Of a stretch of 64,000 bases of DNA, positions 22,067 to 33,549 are shown piece after piece; within the stretch, counting starts at the first letter, position 1; the number at the start of each line of letters is the position of its first letter. Source of the stretch: Panicum virgatum (lineage: Eukaryota > Streptophyta > Magnoliopsida > Poales > Poaceae); contig NC_053146.1 in assembly GCF_016808335.1 (NCBI RefSeq), positions 8,563,015 through 8,627,014 of the forward strand, given 5' to 3'. A model generated the notes under the pieces. The model saw only the letters and a program-made list of their open reading frames with translations, made no database searches and was not told the DNA's origin. The translations under genes were made by a program, and so were the position numbers.

Positions 22067-24812
22067 TGTAGGGTCGAGATGGCGGACTAGAGGGGGGGTG
22101 AATAGTCATTTCTAAAACTAATTGCGTCGGCTAACCGAAACTTATGCGGAATTGAAACAATTCGCTTAGCCAAGACTTCACCCCTCTAACTATGACTCTA
22201 AGGCACCTCCAAAAAGATCCTACACAAAGAAAATGGAGTGCCAAGCTAGTAAGAGCTCTCCTAACAATTCTAATGCCAAGTCACACAAGCCTAAGCACTA
22301 ATACTTCACAAACCGGGGGAGCTCCTACACAATTCTAATGAGCAAAAGCACAAAACCATACCTAAGCTCACTAGATGCTCAAGGACAAGGATACATAATC
22401 CAAATCCAAGAGCTCAACTTGCTTAGCTACACAATCTAAGCACGAGCAACTAATTAAGCTACACAAGCTAACTAGTTACACTAGGATCTCTACTTCTAGC
22501 TACACAAGCAAGAAGATGATTAGCAAGCTACACAAGCTAACTAATCACTAGAGAGCAACTACACAAGCACAAGATATAGAAGAATGTAAATACAAGGCTT
22601 ATGATTTGGAGAATGCAAACCACCGAGAAGAGTAGACAAGATTGACACGGTGATTTTTATTCCGAGGTTCACTTGGTTGCCACCAAGCTAATCCCCGTTG
22701 AGACAAGCTCCAAGGTTGCCGCCGATCCTCTTGCTAGTGGTGACTCTCAAATCACACTCACCCACGTGGAGTGCTCACACCGAGCTCTAGCACATGTTCC
22801 GGTCGGACCACTTGTTGCTCTTCACGTCTCGCTCAACTAGAGTTGCTCTTTGCGGCAGCAGCGGGGTGAGCACAATACCCCTCACAATCTCTTCTCCGGA
22901 GCACCGCACACTCTTCTTGCAGGCTTCAACGGAGCCTCTTGCCACCAAGCCGTCTAGGAGGTGGCAACCTCCAAGAGTAACAAGCACACCGGCTTGCAAC
23001 ACGATCACCTAGTGCCACTCGATGCAATCTCTCAAAGCAATCGCACTAGAATCGCTCTCTCACTCGATCGGATGATTACTATCAAGTTAGAGTGAGTAGA
23101 GGGCTCTCAACCACTCTCACACATGGACACCAAGTCCCCACGGTGCTCAGCCACCTCAAATGGCCGGCCACACCCTCTATTTATAGAGGGAGGCCCCAAA
23201 CTAGCCGTTACACTCAAATCCCGTGAAAACAGTGTTTTCGCGGACTGTCCGCCTCACAGAGACCGGACCGTCCGCCATTCAAAACCAACGGCTAGAACTG
23301 CAATGATTATGTGTCAGAGTCGACCGTTAGAGCCCCGGGTGGACTGTCTGCACCCCTGGGACGGACCGTCCGCGGTTCAAAACTTCGAACCAACCGATTT
23401 GCAAACGTCTCTGACTAAATCTGGAAGTGACCGGCGGACTGTCCGCTCCCCAGGGGCGGACCGTCCGCCGTTCAAAAAATGAGCACACACAGAAACCGCA
23501 GTGTTTCTGTCCCAGAATTTTCAGTAGGAGGCGGACCTCCCGCCCCCAAGGGCCGGACCGTCCGCAGTACAATTTGGACACCCAAGACAGAACTACCAAG
23601 TTTCTGCGCCCGTTTCAGCTTTTAAAGGCGGACCGTCCGCCCCCATGGACCGGACGGCCCGTAGTTCATTTTGGACCACCAACAGAGCCAAAAACGGTTC
23701 TGTTTGAGCTCATCTGGGATAACGGCGGACCGTCCGCCCCCCAGAAGCAAACCGTCCGCAGGTCTATTTCCAGCAGAAATGTATCTCGATAAAATGCCCA
23801 TAACTCTTAGCTCCAATGTCCAAATTTGGTGATCTTGGACTTTATGGAAAGCTTATTCAGAGGGCTACACAACCCAACTGAATATTTGATCAAAAACACA
23901 ATGGATCAAAGCAGTATTTCACTACAAGAGTCAACCTAATCTCCGAAGAACACCGAAAAGCCTTTCTTGCTTCCTCAAGTTGATAAATAACAACTCCAAC
24001 TCTTTCTCCTTTGCAAACGTGCCAACACCACCATGTGAACAACACCATGTGCATGTGTGTTAGCATTTCACAATCATTTTTAAAGGATTTTCACTTGATC
24101 TCACCACGCCACTCGATCCTAGCAACATCGCAATGTTAGATCGCTCAAGTGGCACTAGATGACCGATATGCAAACAAGTTTGCCCCTCTTGATAGTACGA
24201 CCATCTATCCTAAATCCGGTCATGCACTTCTCTACACAACCTTTGACCGGTGAAATGAAATGCCCTACAAGTCATACCTTTGCCTTGCGCATTCCATTTC
24301 ATCTTCCCAAATGTTGATGCCACACAAGCACCAAACTCCATCAAGCCTTTTGATCATCATCATGAGTTAACACTTGGCTTGATCTTTCTTAAATGATATG
24401 ATCCACTCCATATCATCACATGACCTCTTTGGTCCATCGATCTTGACCTTGCTCGCTCTTCACCGTTGCCTCGGTCCATCGGCGCCAAATCTTGCCCAAG
24501 CTTCACCGCCTCGCGGTCCCTCGCTTCAAAGCCTTGACTTGCCCTTCTCCATTGCAACCGATCCATCAAGCCAAGCCTTGTCTTGATCTTCTCCACTTTG
24601 GTCACATAACTCCATGTCATGTCTCATATGCAATGAGCTCCTCGATCACACTATATGAGCATAGCATCAACCCTTAGTCATTTCTCCTCCATGGCACATG
24701 TTGCTCATACTAGTGTCTTTGTGTGGACTAATCTCCTGTGTATCTCAACATAAACACTTATTAGTCCACCTAAGTTGTCACTCAATTACCAAAACCAAAC
24801 AAGGGCCTATCA
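22067..24812 (-). mobile_element. Solo LTR (2746 bp) nested in the outer 5' LTR, rich in gcggaccgtccgc motifs
   Basis: Starts tgtagggtcgag and ends gggcctatca. The target-site duplication acact is perfect at 22062-22066 and 24813-24817, and the intact partner LTR (near 34000) shows the empty site. On the minus strand ctataaatag (about 23183-23192) is a TATA box, so the LTR points left. It carries many copies of a palindrome-like ggcggaccgtccgcc between 23240 and 23770. No internal domain or second LTR, hence solo. Confidence 0.85.
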
Positions 24813-25247
24813 ACACTGTTGGTCGCGTGTTACCAAGGCGCACAGTACAGCCGCTGGCACTGTCCACGCCGCGTATGTCAGACTACTATTCCAGTTGGAC
24901 ACGACGGCTCGGCTTCGCCCATTATGACGCCTACACGGTAGACCCAGCAGTCTACACCGCAACCTACACCGCCTCAACGGGCGCCTCGCCGATAGGACAG
25001 ATGAAGCCTCCCTCGGAGACAAAGTCTACAGGGTGATAAGCGTATCCGACGAAGAGATCCTCAACACTGTAGCGCTTTGATGTCTATTTTATGGTATACT
25101 ATACAACCTCGTTGGCCCACGTGTCGGGGTCCAACGCCTGTGTACGCGCCTCCCTTGCGCTATAAAAGGGAGACACCCGTTAGAGAAGGACTCAAGTCTG
25201 GGAAAGCAGAGGCTTGACTCATCCTGAAACACAAGAGCTATACAGCT

Positions 25248-26291
25248 GTCGTGGTGCTGCAAACCACAGCCGGGTGGCGGAAGGCACCCGCCCTAGCCCA
25301 GAGGGTGTGAACTCGGGGGTTAGCTAGTCCCAGTCAGATCTCACTCAAGAACACGATGAACACAGCAAGATTTAGAGTGGTTCGGGCCGCCGGAGCGTAA
25401 TGCCCTACGTCCACTGTGTGTTGTATTGCTCTCCCACGAGAGTGAGAGAGTTCGCGAGAGCTTGTGTGTCTGGAGGCTTGTCACGCGCAGCGAGCGCCTC
25501 CCTTTTATATCTCAAGGGAGGCGCGTACATGGCTGTTGGGTCCCCGACAAGTGGGCCCAACGATGTAGTATAAAATAACATACTGTTCATACATCATGGC
25601 GTCGCAGGCAACGGGGATCTCTCTCCTGGAATCCCTTGCCTGCTCCTGGAGTCCCTCGTTCATCATGTCCAGGCGCTGTCTTGTCGGGACGATGCTAGAC
25701 GTAACTAGTGGCGTCGCCTGCCACGTAGCTGAACGGGCTGTGTAGCTTGCGGCGTAGGCGGCATGATGAAAAAGTGCCGTGCCGTCGTATCCATTTAATG
25801 CTGCAGACGGGCTCTGCGCGGGTGCGGCACAGGCGGCTGCACTGTGCACCTTGGTAATACGCGGTGCACAGTGAGGCCTGACAAAGGCTGCCCCGCATGC
25901 CGTGGCGATAGAGCACGCCTCAACCACCCGCATTAAATGCGGTGGGTGGGTGAGTCTCCTAGCGGAGGACTCGCACACGAGCCCGCGACCGTGCCTCCGG
26001 GACACGTGGCGGCTCTGGACCCCCACGCGGTAAGGGGGTCCGGATGGACGCAGGAGGTCCCGGACCCCTATGGGGGGTCCGAGGCCTCGGCTGTCAGCTC
26101 GGAGCTTCCCTTCCTTAGAGACACGTGGCGTCTCCGGACCCATCCCCAGGCAGGGAACGGGTCTGGGGCCGTTGGCCTGGTGAGGAAAGAGCCTGACCCG
26201 TGGGGCCTGGCTACTCCGTCCTTTGCGCGCAGTTACGGATAACTACGCGGGTCCTGCCATGCTGCAGTAAGAGTGGGTATCCCTGCTACAG
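25248..26291 (-). repeat. 3' LTR of the inner gypsy element
   Basis: 1044 bp. The minus-strand reading begins tgtcggtaccctgtag and ends cagcaccacgaca. A minus-strand TATA box atataaaagg lies at about 25501-25510. About 97 percent alike to 30626-31497 by eye over the shared part. Confidence 0.88.
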
Positions 26292-26784
26292 GGTACCGAC
26301 AGTGCCCCCCGGGCCCACCTTGGGGGAGGTACGAACCCGCAGGTGGGGCCACTACTGCAATTTGGCTCTGCATAGCTTGAAGCTTCTTACTGCAGGGGTC
26401 TTGACTGGCTTTGACCATCCATCGGGTTGTTTGCTGCCTCATCACATCGCAACGACTTATTGACTCATGGTCCCCACGCACAGTGGTTCACCTAGTCACG
26501 CGCGCGACGCTTGGCATTGTTGCGGCCGGAGTAAACGGATCATTTACCACCGGCGCAGTTCCCGAAAAGCTCGGCCACGCCAGCGCTTAATACGCACACG
26601 TCAGCTCAGCTTCCGCCTCGCTCCGCGCGCGCGCGGGCGCGGTTCAGATCCCGTCTTTTCGCACCCTTGTTGGTTACCCGCTCACCCCGACAGGTGGGTA
26701 TGGGCCCCCATGTCATGGACTGGGCGGTTAACACCAGGCGCGGGCGTCGCTTGGGTTCCGGCGACGGTTCCGGGGTGCGCCAGT

Positions 26785-26815
26785 TGAGTCAGGCTTTATA
26801 ATGGGGCGAACCGCA
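26785..26815 (+). promoter_or_regulatory. Candidate TATA box of the antisense accessory gene
   Basis: The sequence ctttataatgg at about 26794-26804 lies roughly 130 bp before the chosen ATG at 26932, in the right orientation. Inferred from position only. Confidence 0.4.
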
Positions 26816-26931
26816 TTCCGCGGTTACTTTCCCGCATTCGTCTTCTTCCTTCCAACCTTTGCGCCCCTTTGCCTTCGAGCTTTCCTTGCCCCTTTCTCCC
26901 CTACGCAGGCTGCTCCTCACTCCACCGAGAG

Positions 26932-29900
26932 ATGGCGTCCCTTGCTCATCCCCGCCGCTTCCAGACCGAGGGAGAGTTGAACACAGTGCGCCGCCTGCTT
27001 GGATGGAGTGCTCAGGAGACCGGCTGGGGGGTCCGAGCAGGCTCGATTCCCCTTGGCAACCTCCGCGCCGGGGAGTTTGTGCTATTCACCTCGCACATCT
27101 CCACCGGCGTGGGACTGCCGATTTCTTCGTTCCTGCTATTGCTGCTGGAAGACTTCGGCCTCCAACTTCAGCACCTGATGCCCCACTCCCTCCTCCTGAC
27201 GTCCATCTTCGTGCACTTGTGCGAGATGTTCGTGGGAGTGCGGCCCTGCGTCATCCTCTTCCGCTACTTCTTCATTCTGGTGAGGTCCGAAAGGAGCAAG
27301 GACGAAGTGGGGGGGGGGTACTACTTCCAGATAAGGAGTGACCTGCCGACTCCTTACATTCCCGGCCTCACTGGCGGGAAGTGGGAGGAGTGGCGCAGGG
27401 ACTGGGTGATCGCCACCACCGAAGCCAATGAGCGCCTGGCCCTGCCGACCGAGGGGCCCGCCTCCGACCGCGCAACCTGGAGGGCCAAGCCGTCCCTGCA
27501 GCCGGAATTCGACTCCGTGCTGGGCAAGATCAGGTCGCTGGCGGAGAGCGGCCTCACCTCATGGCACGTGCTTGGAGATTTCCTGAAGCGCCGGATCGCT
27601 CCCCTGAAGCAGCGACCGTGTTCTGCGTGGAACTTCACTGGCCTCAACGACTGCAGCAGGACCCACCGCGGGGAGGGGAGCGACCTGACCCAGGAAGCCT
27701 TGGAGGTCCTGGTGCGGAATGTGACGGGAGACGCCTTCATCCCAGAGAACCTGATCCTCCCTCAGAGCATAGTCCCCCTCTGTGAGGACTCCGCGAGGGT
27801 GGCGGTGCTGGCTACCCTGCCAACTCTGGACGACGGGGGACTAGCCCCACGCCAGACCGGAGGCGACCCGAACCGCGGGCTCCGGATCCCTGGCGCGTCC
27901 GGGGATCAAGCTACACTGGGTGCCGCGGGGTCCGGCGCCACCACGAAGGGGAAGCAGGCCGCGGCCAGCAGCGCCGCCACAACCGGTTCCAGCCAGGCAC
28001 AGAACAGCTCCGGTGCGCCGTCGGGGGATGCAGGCCGGCGCAGGCTACTCAGGGGCGACGGGACCCTGGTCTCGGAGCCCACCGCGAAGCGCCAGAGGAC
28101 CTCCGAGGGCGCGGGCCAGGGTAGCTCCCGGGCTGCCGGCCCTCGCGGGTCCTCTGGGGCGACTGCACCACCACCATCGCCGCCGAGGAATTGCTCCCGC
28201 CAACGGCAACAGCAGCAGCAGCAGCCGCAGGAGCAGCTGCAGCGGGTGCGGGAACGGCCACAGCAGCAACAGGTGCAACCCCGGGTCGCGCCCGTGCCGC
28301 AGCAACGGTGACAGCAGCAGCAGGAGCAAGCCCGGGTTGCGCCTGCATTGCGGCTGCAGGAGCAGCAGCAGCAACAGCAGCAGCTGCAGGAGAAGAGACC
28401 GGGCCTCCGAGGACGCTGGGTGCCCGGTACTTTTGGGTTAGTATTATCCTGCTCTATTCCCTTGTGCCAGGTGCTCTACTTTTTGCTGAAGGCTTCTCCA
28501 CTTTGTTGCCAGGGGTCGTCGCCCCAACAGTTCTTCCACCATTGCCGGTTCGTCGGCTGGTACCCAGGCATCCGCGGCCTCGGCGTCGACGGCAACGGCG
28601 ACGGCGGGTGTGGGACCCTCAGGTACAGTGACCTATGCCAGCTCGGTGGTGCGCGACGTGATGCTGACAGGCGCGTTATTTCCAGACTCAGCAGCACATA
28701 ATGCTGCGGCGGCGGAGGCACCTGCGGCAGAGGCAGCAGACACAGCGGCGGTGGGGGCGCCGGTGTTGGGTGCAGCCGCGCCCGACGCAGTGACGGCGGA
28801 GGCGCCGGTGTTGGGTGCTGCCGTACCCGACGCAGCGATGGCTGAGGCACAGGCGCTGGGGGCATCCGCACCCAACGCCGCGGCGGCCGAGATGCCGGCT
28901 CTGGGCGCAGCCGCACCCGACGCCGCGACGGCAGAGGCGCCGGTGCTGGGCGCAGCCGCATCTGACGCATCGGCGGTGGAGGCGCCGGTGCTGGGCCCAG
29001 CCGCATCTGACGCGGCGGCAGCGGAGGCGGCGGAGACAAGTGCTGCAGTAGAAGCCCCCACCTCCAGCTCCGGTCCTGTTGCAGAGGAGGAGTTGGAGGT
29101 GGTCTTTGGCAGGCGGCTCCTGCAGCTCCAACTCCCGGAGGAGGATGTGACTCCCCTCCCCCAGGTGATGTTTCAGGTCCGGCGGTTGATCGAAGAGGCA
29201 ACCTCCTCCGCCGAGACGGCCATCCGGCGAGAGTGGTCTGCTCTGGAGAGCGAGCGCTAGCGCCTCTCCGACTGGCACACCCGCCTGGAAGCGCACACGA
29301 AGGCTGAAGCCTCCCGCGCTACAGAAACTCGGTCGAAGCTCAAGGCGGACCAAGAGGCCTACCGAGCCATCCTTAAGAAGGTGTTTGATCGGGAGTTCGC
29401 AGTGTCGAACCGAGAGAAATCCCTGGCGCAGCGGGAGCAGGATTTCACCCTGGAGGTTGTTGGCTTCGCGGCTCAGCGGTCCGACCTCGAGACTCGTCTC
29501 GCGGCTTAGCAGTCCGAGCTGGAGACTCACAGCCAGGACCTCGAGGTCCGGAGGCAGGAGCTCGACGTCTTCTCTGCGACTCTGTAGGGATGGCGCGAGC
29601 AACTGCAGGAGAGAGCCAGCCAGCTGACTGCCGACGAGGCGGTTTTGGAGGAGGGCCGGAAATCCCTCGCCAAGCGGGAGGCCCATGCCACCGGCATAGA
29701 CAAGGAACTTGGGCGCCAGCGAGACTCGCTCAAGAAGTTGAAGGAGCGGGCGGAGCAGAGGGAGGCCGAGCTCGAGGAGAGGTCCCACGAGCTCGAGGAA
29801 AGGTCCCGCGAGGTGGAGGTGGCCAAGGCGGCTCTGGACACCCGAGTGCGAGAGGCGGTCCAGGAGGCGGTCCGGAAGCACCAGGAGGACCAGCGCGCGG

Positions 29901-30271
29901 GAGCCCAGCGGATCACTAACTGGGCGGCCGAAGCGAGCCTCGCACTGGTGCCATTTGGAATGAGCCCAATCCAGGTGGCGGAGCCGCCAGCTTCGATAGC
30001 TGACGCCCTCCCAGTGCTGAGTTCTGCTTCGGATAGGCTCCATCGTCTAGAGCCAGTCCTTGCTGGTCAGCTTGAAGCCGAGGGTCGCGAGCTGATCCGG
30101 ATGGTGGCGGAGCACATCCTGACCTGCCTCCGGAGCCATGACCCAGCCATGTCGCTGGCGCCTGTGGTCAATGGCCCTGTAGCGCAGACGGAGGCCGCCG
30201 CTCGGGACAGCGTGCGAGAGGTCGTCGACTTCGTCGCAGCCTACTTCAAACGGGAACCTGCAGACCCTTGA
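26932..30271 (+). pseudogene. Antisense accessory ORF of a gypsy element (PF04195-type protein), broken by stops
   Basis: Lies opposite to the inner element's own direction, next to its 3' LTR. N-terminal part from 26932: LPISSFLLLLLEDFGLQLQH and LLLTSIFVHLCEMFVGVRPC match the plant 'putative gypsy type transposon' domain (Transposase_28, PF04195). The function of that domain is unknown. A Gln-rich stretch follows, with a TGA at 28309-28311 after which the same frame continues. A probable intron (donor about 28427, acceptor about 28513) leads into a second frame. That frame has six 15-aa Ala/Pro repeats, then a long Glu/Arg/Lys-rich coiled coil ending YFKREPADP at 30271. Three TAG codons interrupt this second part, at 29258-29260, near 29507 and near 29585. 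All four stops can be explained by C-to-T changes. Length without breaks would be about 1,000 residues. Confidence 0.72.
28757..29026 (+). repeat. Six 45-bp tandem repeats coding a 15-aa Ala-rich unit
   Basis: Units start at 28757, 28802, 28847, 28892, 28937 and 28982. Each encodes a variant of APVLGAAAPDAATAE. The repeats keep the reading frame of the accessory protein and lie between its N-terminal domain and coiled coil. Confidence 0.9.
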
Positions 30272-30625
30272 GCTGGGCATTGTATCTTTTTCCTTTTGCA
30301 CTATGTAACAAACACTGTATTAGTTGAAATTTTTGAAGTAGAAGAAACTTCAACTTAGTTGTTTGTCAGTTGTTGATTTGCGGTATGCAGCACCCCGGCG
30401 CCCTGGCCCCCTGGCGGATAGGTTCAGTTGCTTGGACCTGTCTGCCACCTGAGCCGTAGAAGATACTCCGGACCTCCTTGGGCATAGGGCTGCATAGTTT
30501 GTAAGACGAGCAAGCGCCTTGTTCCCTGTGTAGCATACAGAACTACAGGGAAAAGAATCAAATTCACTTATACAGTAGCAATGATACTGCAACTAAGCTG
30601 TTTGACGCATGCAGAATCCATTCAT

Positions 30626-31497
30626 CTCCCACGAGAGTGAGAGAGTTCGCGAGAGCTTGTGTGTTTGGAGGCTTGTCACGCGCAGCGAGCGCCTCCCTTT
30701 TATATCTCAAGGGAGGCGCGTACATGGCTGTTGGGTCCCCGACAAGTGGGCCCAATGATGTAGTATAAAATAACGTACTGTTCATACATCATGGCGTCGC
30801 AGGCAACGGGGATCTCTCTCCTGGAATCCCTTGCCTGCTCCTAGAGTCCCTCGTTCATCATGTCCAGGCGCTGTCTTGTCGGGACGATGCCAGACGTAAC
30901 TAGTGGCGTCGCCTGCCACGTAGCTGAACGGGCTGTGTAGCTTGCAGCGTAGGCGGCATGATGAAAAAGTGCCGTGCCGTCGTATCCATTTAATGCTGCA
31001 GACGGGCTCTGCGCGGGTGCGGCACAGGCGGCTGCACTGTGCACCTTGGTAATACGCGGTGCACAGTGAGGCCTGACAAAGGCTGTCCCGCATGCCGCGG
31101 CGATAGAGCACGCCTCAACCACCCACATTAAATGCGGTGGGTGGGCGAGTCTCCTAGCGGAGGACTCGCACACGAGCCCGCGCCCGTGCCTCCGGGACAC
31201 GTGGCGGCTCTGGACCACCACGCGGTAAGGGGGGTCCGGATGGACGCAGGAGGTCTCGGACCCCTATGGGGGGTCCGAGGCCTCGGCTGTCAGCTCGGAG
31301 CTTCCCTTCCTTAGAGACACGTGGCGTCTCCGGACCCATCCCCAGGCAGGGAACGGGTCCGGGGCCGTTGGCCTGGTGAGGAAAGAGCCTGACTTGTGGG
31401 GCCTGGCTACTCCGTCCTTTGCGCGCAGTTACGGATAACTACGTGGGTCCTGCCTTGCTGCAGTAAGAGTGGATATCCCTGCTATAGGGTACCGACA
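30626..31497 (-). repeat. 5' LTR of the inner gypsy element, 3' end deleted
   Basis: Matches 25431-26291. The last roughly 183 bp found in the partner copy are absent. At 30625/30626 the LTR is joined directly to sequence lying downstream of the antisense gene. Confidence 0.85.
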
Positions 31498-31687
31498 ACA
31501 GCACACAGTGGACGTAATGTATTACGCTCCGGCGGCCCGAACCACTCTAAATCCTCGTGTGTTCTTGCGTTCTTGCCCCCAAGCTAGATCGGCCTAATCG
31601 CTTAGCACAATCCCGAGTACACCCCCTCTGGAATTAGGCGGGTGCGTTCCGCCACCCGGCTGTGGGTACCCTAAAAAGACCACAACA

Positions 31688-33549
31688 TTTGGCGTCGTCC
31701 GTGGGGATGCGCACAAGCGTCGGTCGGATCCTTGCTCACCTACTGCTTCTGAGGTTGAGCTCATCCTCTGCAACGACGACGAGAAGATGAAGAAAGGCAT
31801 GGCGTCTCGTACGCCGCATGCCCTGACACCGAGGCAGCAGTGTCCTTGGTGCGGTGGCGCACGGCAGTAGCGCCTGCTGTGCGTCGCCACAGCGACACCT
31901 CAGAGCCGGCACGGAACCGCACGAGGGCGACGCCTACTTTTTGTCACCCTGCGACACCTTGGTGTCGGCTCAAGGTTTTCTCTCAAGCAACCGCCGGGGG
32001 TCTCCTGCGGCGGCGCGGCGTCGGCTCAAGGTTTCCTCTCAAGATGGAGCCTGGAGCCGGAAGGATGTCAGTCGCCTTCTCCCTCGCCTTGCTCAAGCCC
32101 CCCTTGGAGCTGCTGCAGACAGGCGTTAGCCTCCACCGCAAGACGAGGGGGGCCTGTGCCAGCACTAAGGCGGGGCCGGCGAACGACCACCCTTCTCCGT
32201 GCTCCGTGCTCGTCCAAATGAGCACCCGTCCTTCCGCGAAGCCTAGGGGGTCAAGCTGGCTTCAGCTCACCTTGAGCGGCCATCGGGCTGGCTTCCGTCG
32301 GCAGCTGGTGACGATAGGGCCACTCTCATTCAAAGCCAAAGAATTTGTTCCCATGCTATCTAAGCGTGGGACCATTCTTGAGCTGGGAAGAGCCCTGCAA
32401 GCTCCCGAGGTGATGCTGGATGATGCTGTACAAGCACATCCAGGACGCCTTCGCCTTCGACGGCCGAGAAGAACCCCCGAGGTGGCAGTCCTACTCCGGC
32501 TGGGAAGTGCATGCCTTACGGGGCGACGACTGTAGGTTACCTCTAGATAGGATTGAGTGTGTTTCTTCTTTGAAATGATGTGGTGCCTACGTGTGGTCCA
32601 GAGCGATAAAGGTCCGCCCTTGTAAACCCGACCTCTGGCTTCATCGCACAAACAGGCTACACCAGCAAGTGGTCCAGAGCGGTAGAGGTCCGCCCTCGTA
32701 ATCCCGACCTCTGATGTACACCACTATCAAGTAATGAAGGAGATTTGCTTTCTCAGTCCTATCTTTACATTAACCTGATAGCACTTGTCCGTTCAACTTG
32801 CATGTTTCTTTCTAACGATCCAAGTTGAGTTACTAGCTTGTGGTCAGGTGGGGACACCCCTTCTAGCTGGAAGGCAGTCCGGACCCCTATGGACCTGCTC
32901 AGGAGAAGAGGTGCTCGTATCCTGGGGTAGAGAAGCTCCGCGTATCTTAGCCTGGTAATGTACCCTAAGCCTACGTACTTCACTGCCCTGTACGAGTCCC
33001 CTAGTATCCGAGACTGCTGTCCCTAGAGGTCCCGGGCTCCTTTCTAGTATAAGGCCTGGTTTCCTACACCTTGCTGCAAGGTCCGGTGGCGTAATTCATG
33101 GGATCGTCAGCAACAGTTCAAGTCCACTCCGGTGGCCCGCTCCGGCGGAGACCGCTCGCCACGGTCGACTCAAGTCCACTCCGGTGGCCCGCTCCGGCGG
33201 AGACCGCTCGCCACGGTCGACTCAAGTCCACTCCGGTGGCCCGCTACGGCGGAGACTGCTCGCCACGGTCGCCAGGAGCCAGGTCCGGGGAAGTGATTCT
33301 CGCTCCCTGAGCGGTCCGAGGTCCGTGTAGCCGCTTGGCTTGGTTCCGTATCCCAAGCCTACACCTTCGCCGCCCTATGGAGAGCGCTCTAGTACCTGAA
33401 CCTGGCAACATATGATCCGGCCTCCAAGGGGTCCGGAGCACCCGCTCTCGACAAGAGCACGCCGACACAACCAAGTTGTGTGGAAACACATCATGATGGT
33501 GGCCCCACCCGCGGGTTCGTACCTCTCCCGAGGTGGGCCCGGGGGCCAC
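31688..33549 (+). other. Interior of the outer gypsy element, no conserved domain
   Basis: 1.86 kb between primer-binding-like site and polypurine tract. Open frames such as 31840-32535 have low-complexity composition and no protease, RT, RNase H or integrase motif. The interior ends with a threefold 52-bp repeat. Confidence 0.7.
33118..33272. repeat. Three tandem copies of a 52-bp unit
   Basis: Units starting tcaagtccactccggtggcc at 33118, 33170 and 33222 are nearly identical. They lie in the interior of the outer gypsy element, close to its polypurine tract. Confidence 0.92.

Larger units (their letters stand above)
25248..31497 (-). mobile_element. Second gypsy element nested in the outer 5' LTR; gag-pol deleted, antisense gene kept
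   Basis: It is flanked by a perfect target-site duplication acagc (25243-25247 and 31498-31502). The intact partner LTR at about 34430 shows the empty site. Read on the minus strand, the 3' LTR is 25248-26291, preceded by a polypurine-like gtgggcccggggggcactg next to 26291. The 5' LTR is 30626-31497 and has lost about 183 bp of its 3' end. The primer site and all of gag-pol are missing. The interior (26292-30625) carries a large gene on the opposite strand. LTR starts and polypurine context match the outer element, so the two are related families. Confidence 0.88.

Noticed and set aside
22787..23792. Open frames across the gcggaccgtccgc region
   Set aside because: They lie within a solo LTR and their peptides follow the DNA motif repeats.
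28688..30043. 451-codon minus-strand open frame
   Set aside because: It is the exact antisense of the repeat and coiled-coil part of the accessory protein. GC-rich repetitive coding sequence leaves the opposite strand open. It matches no family.
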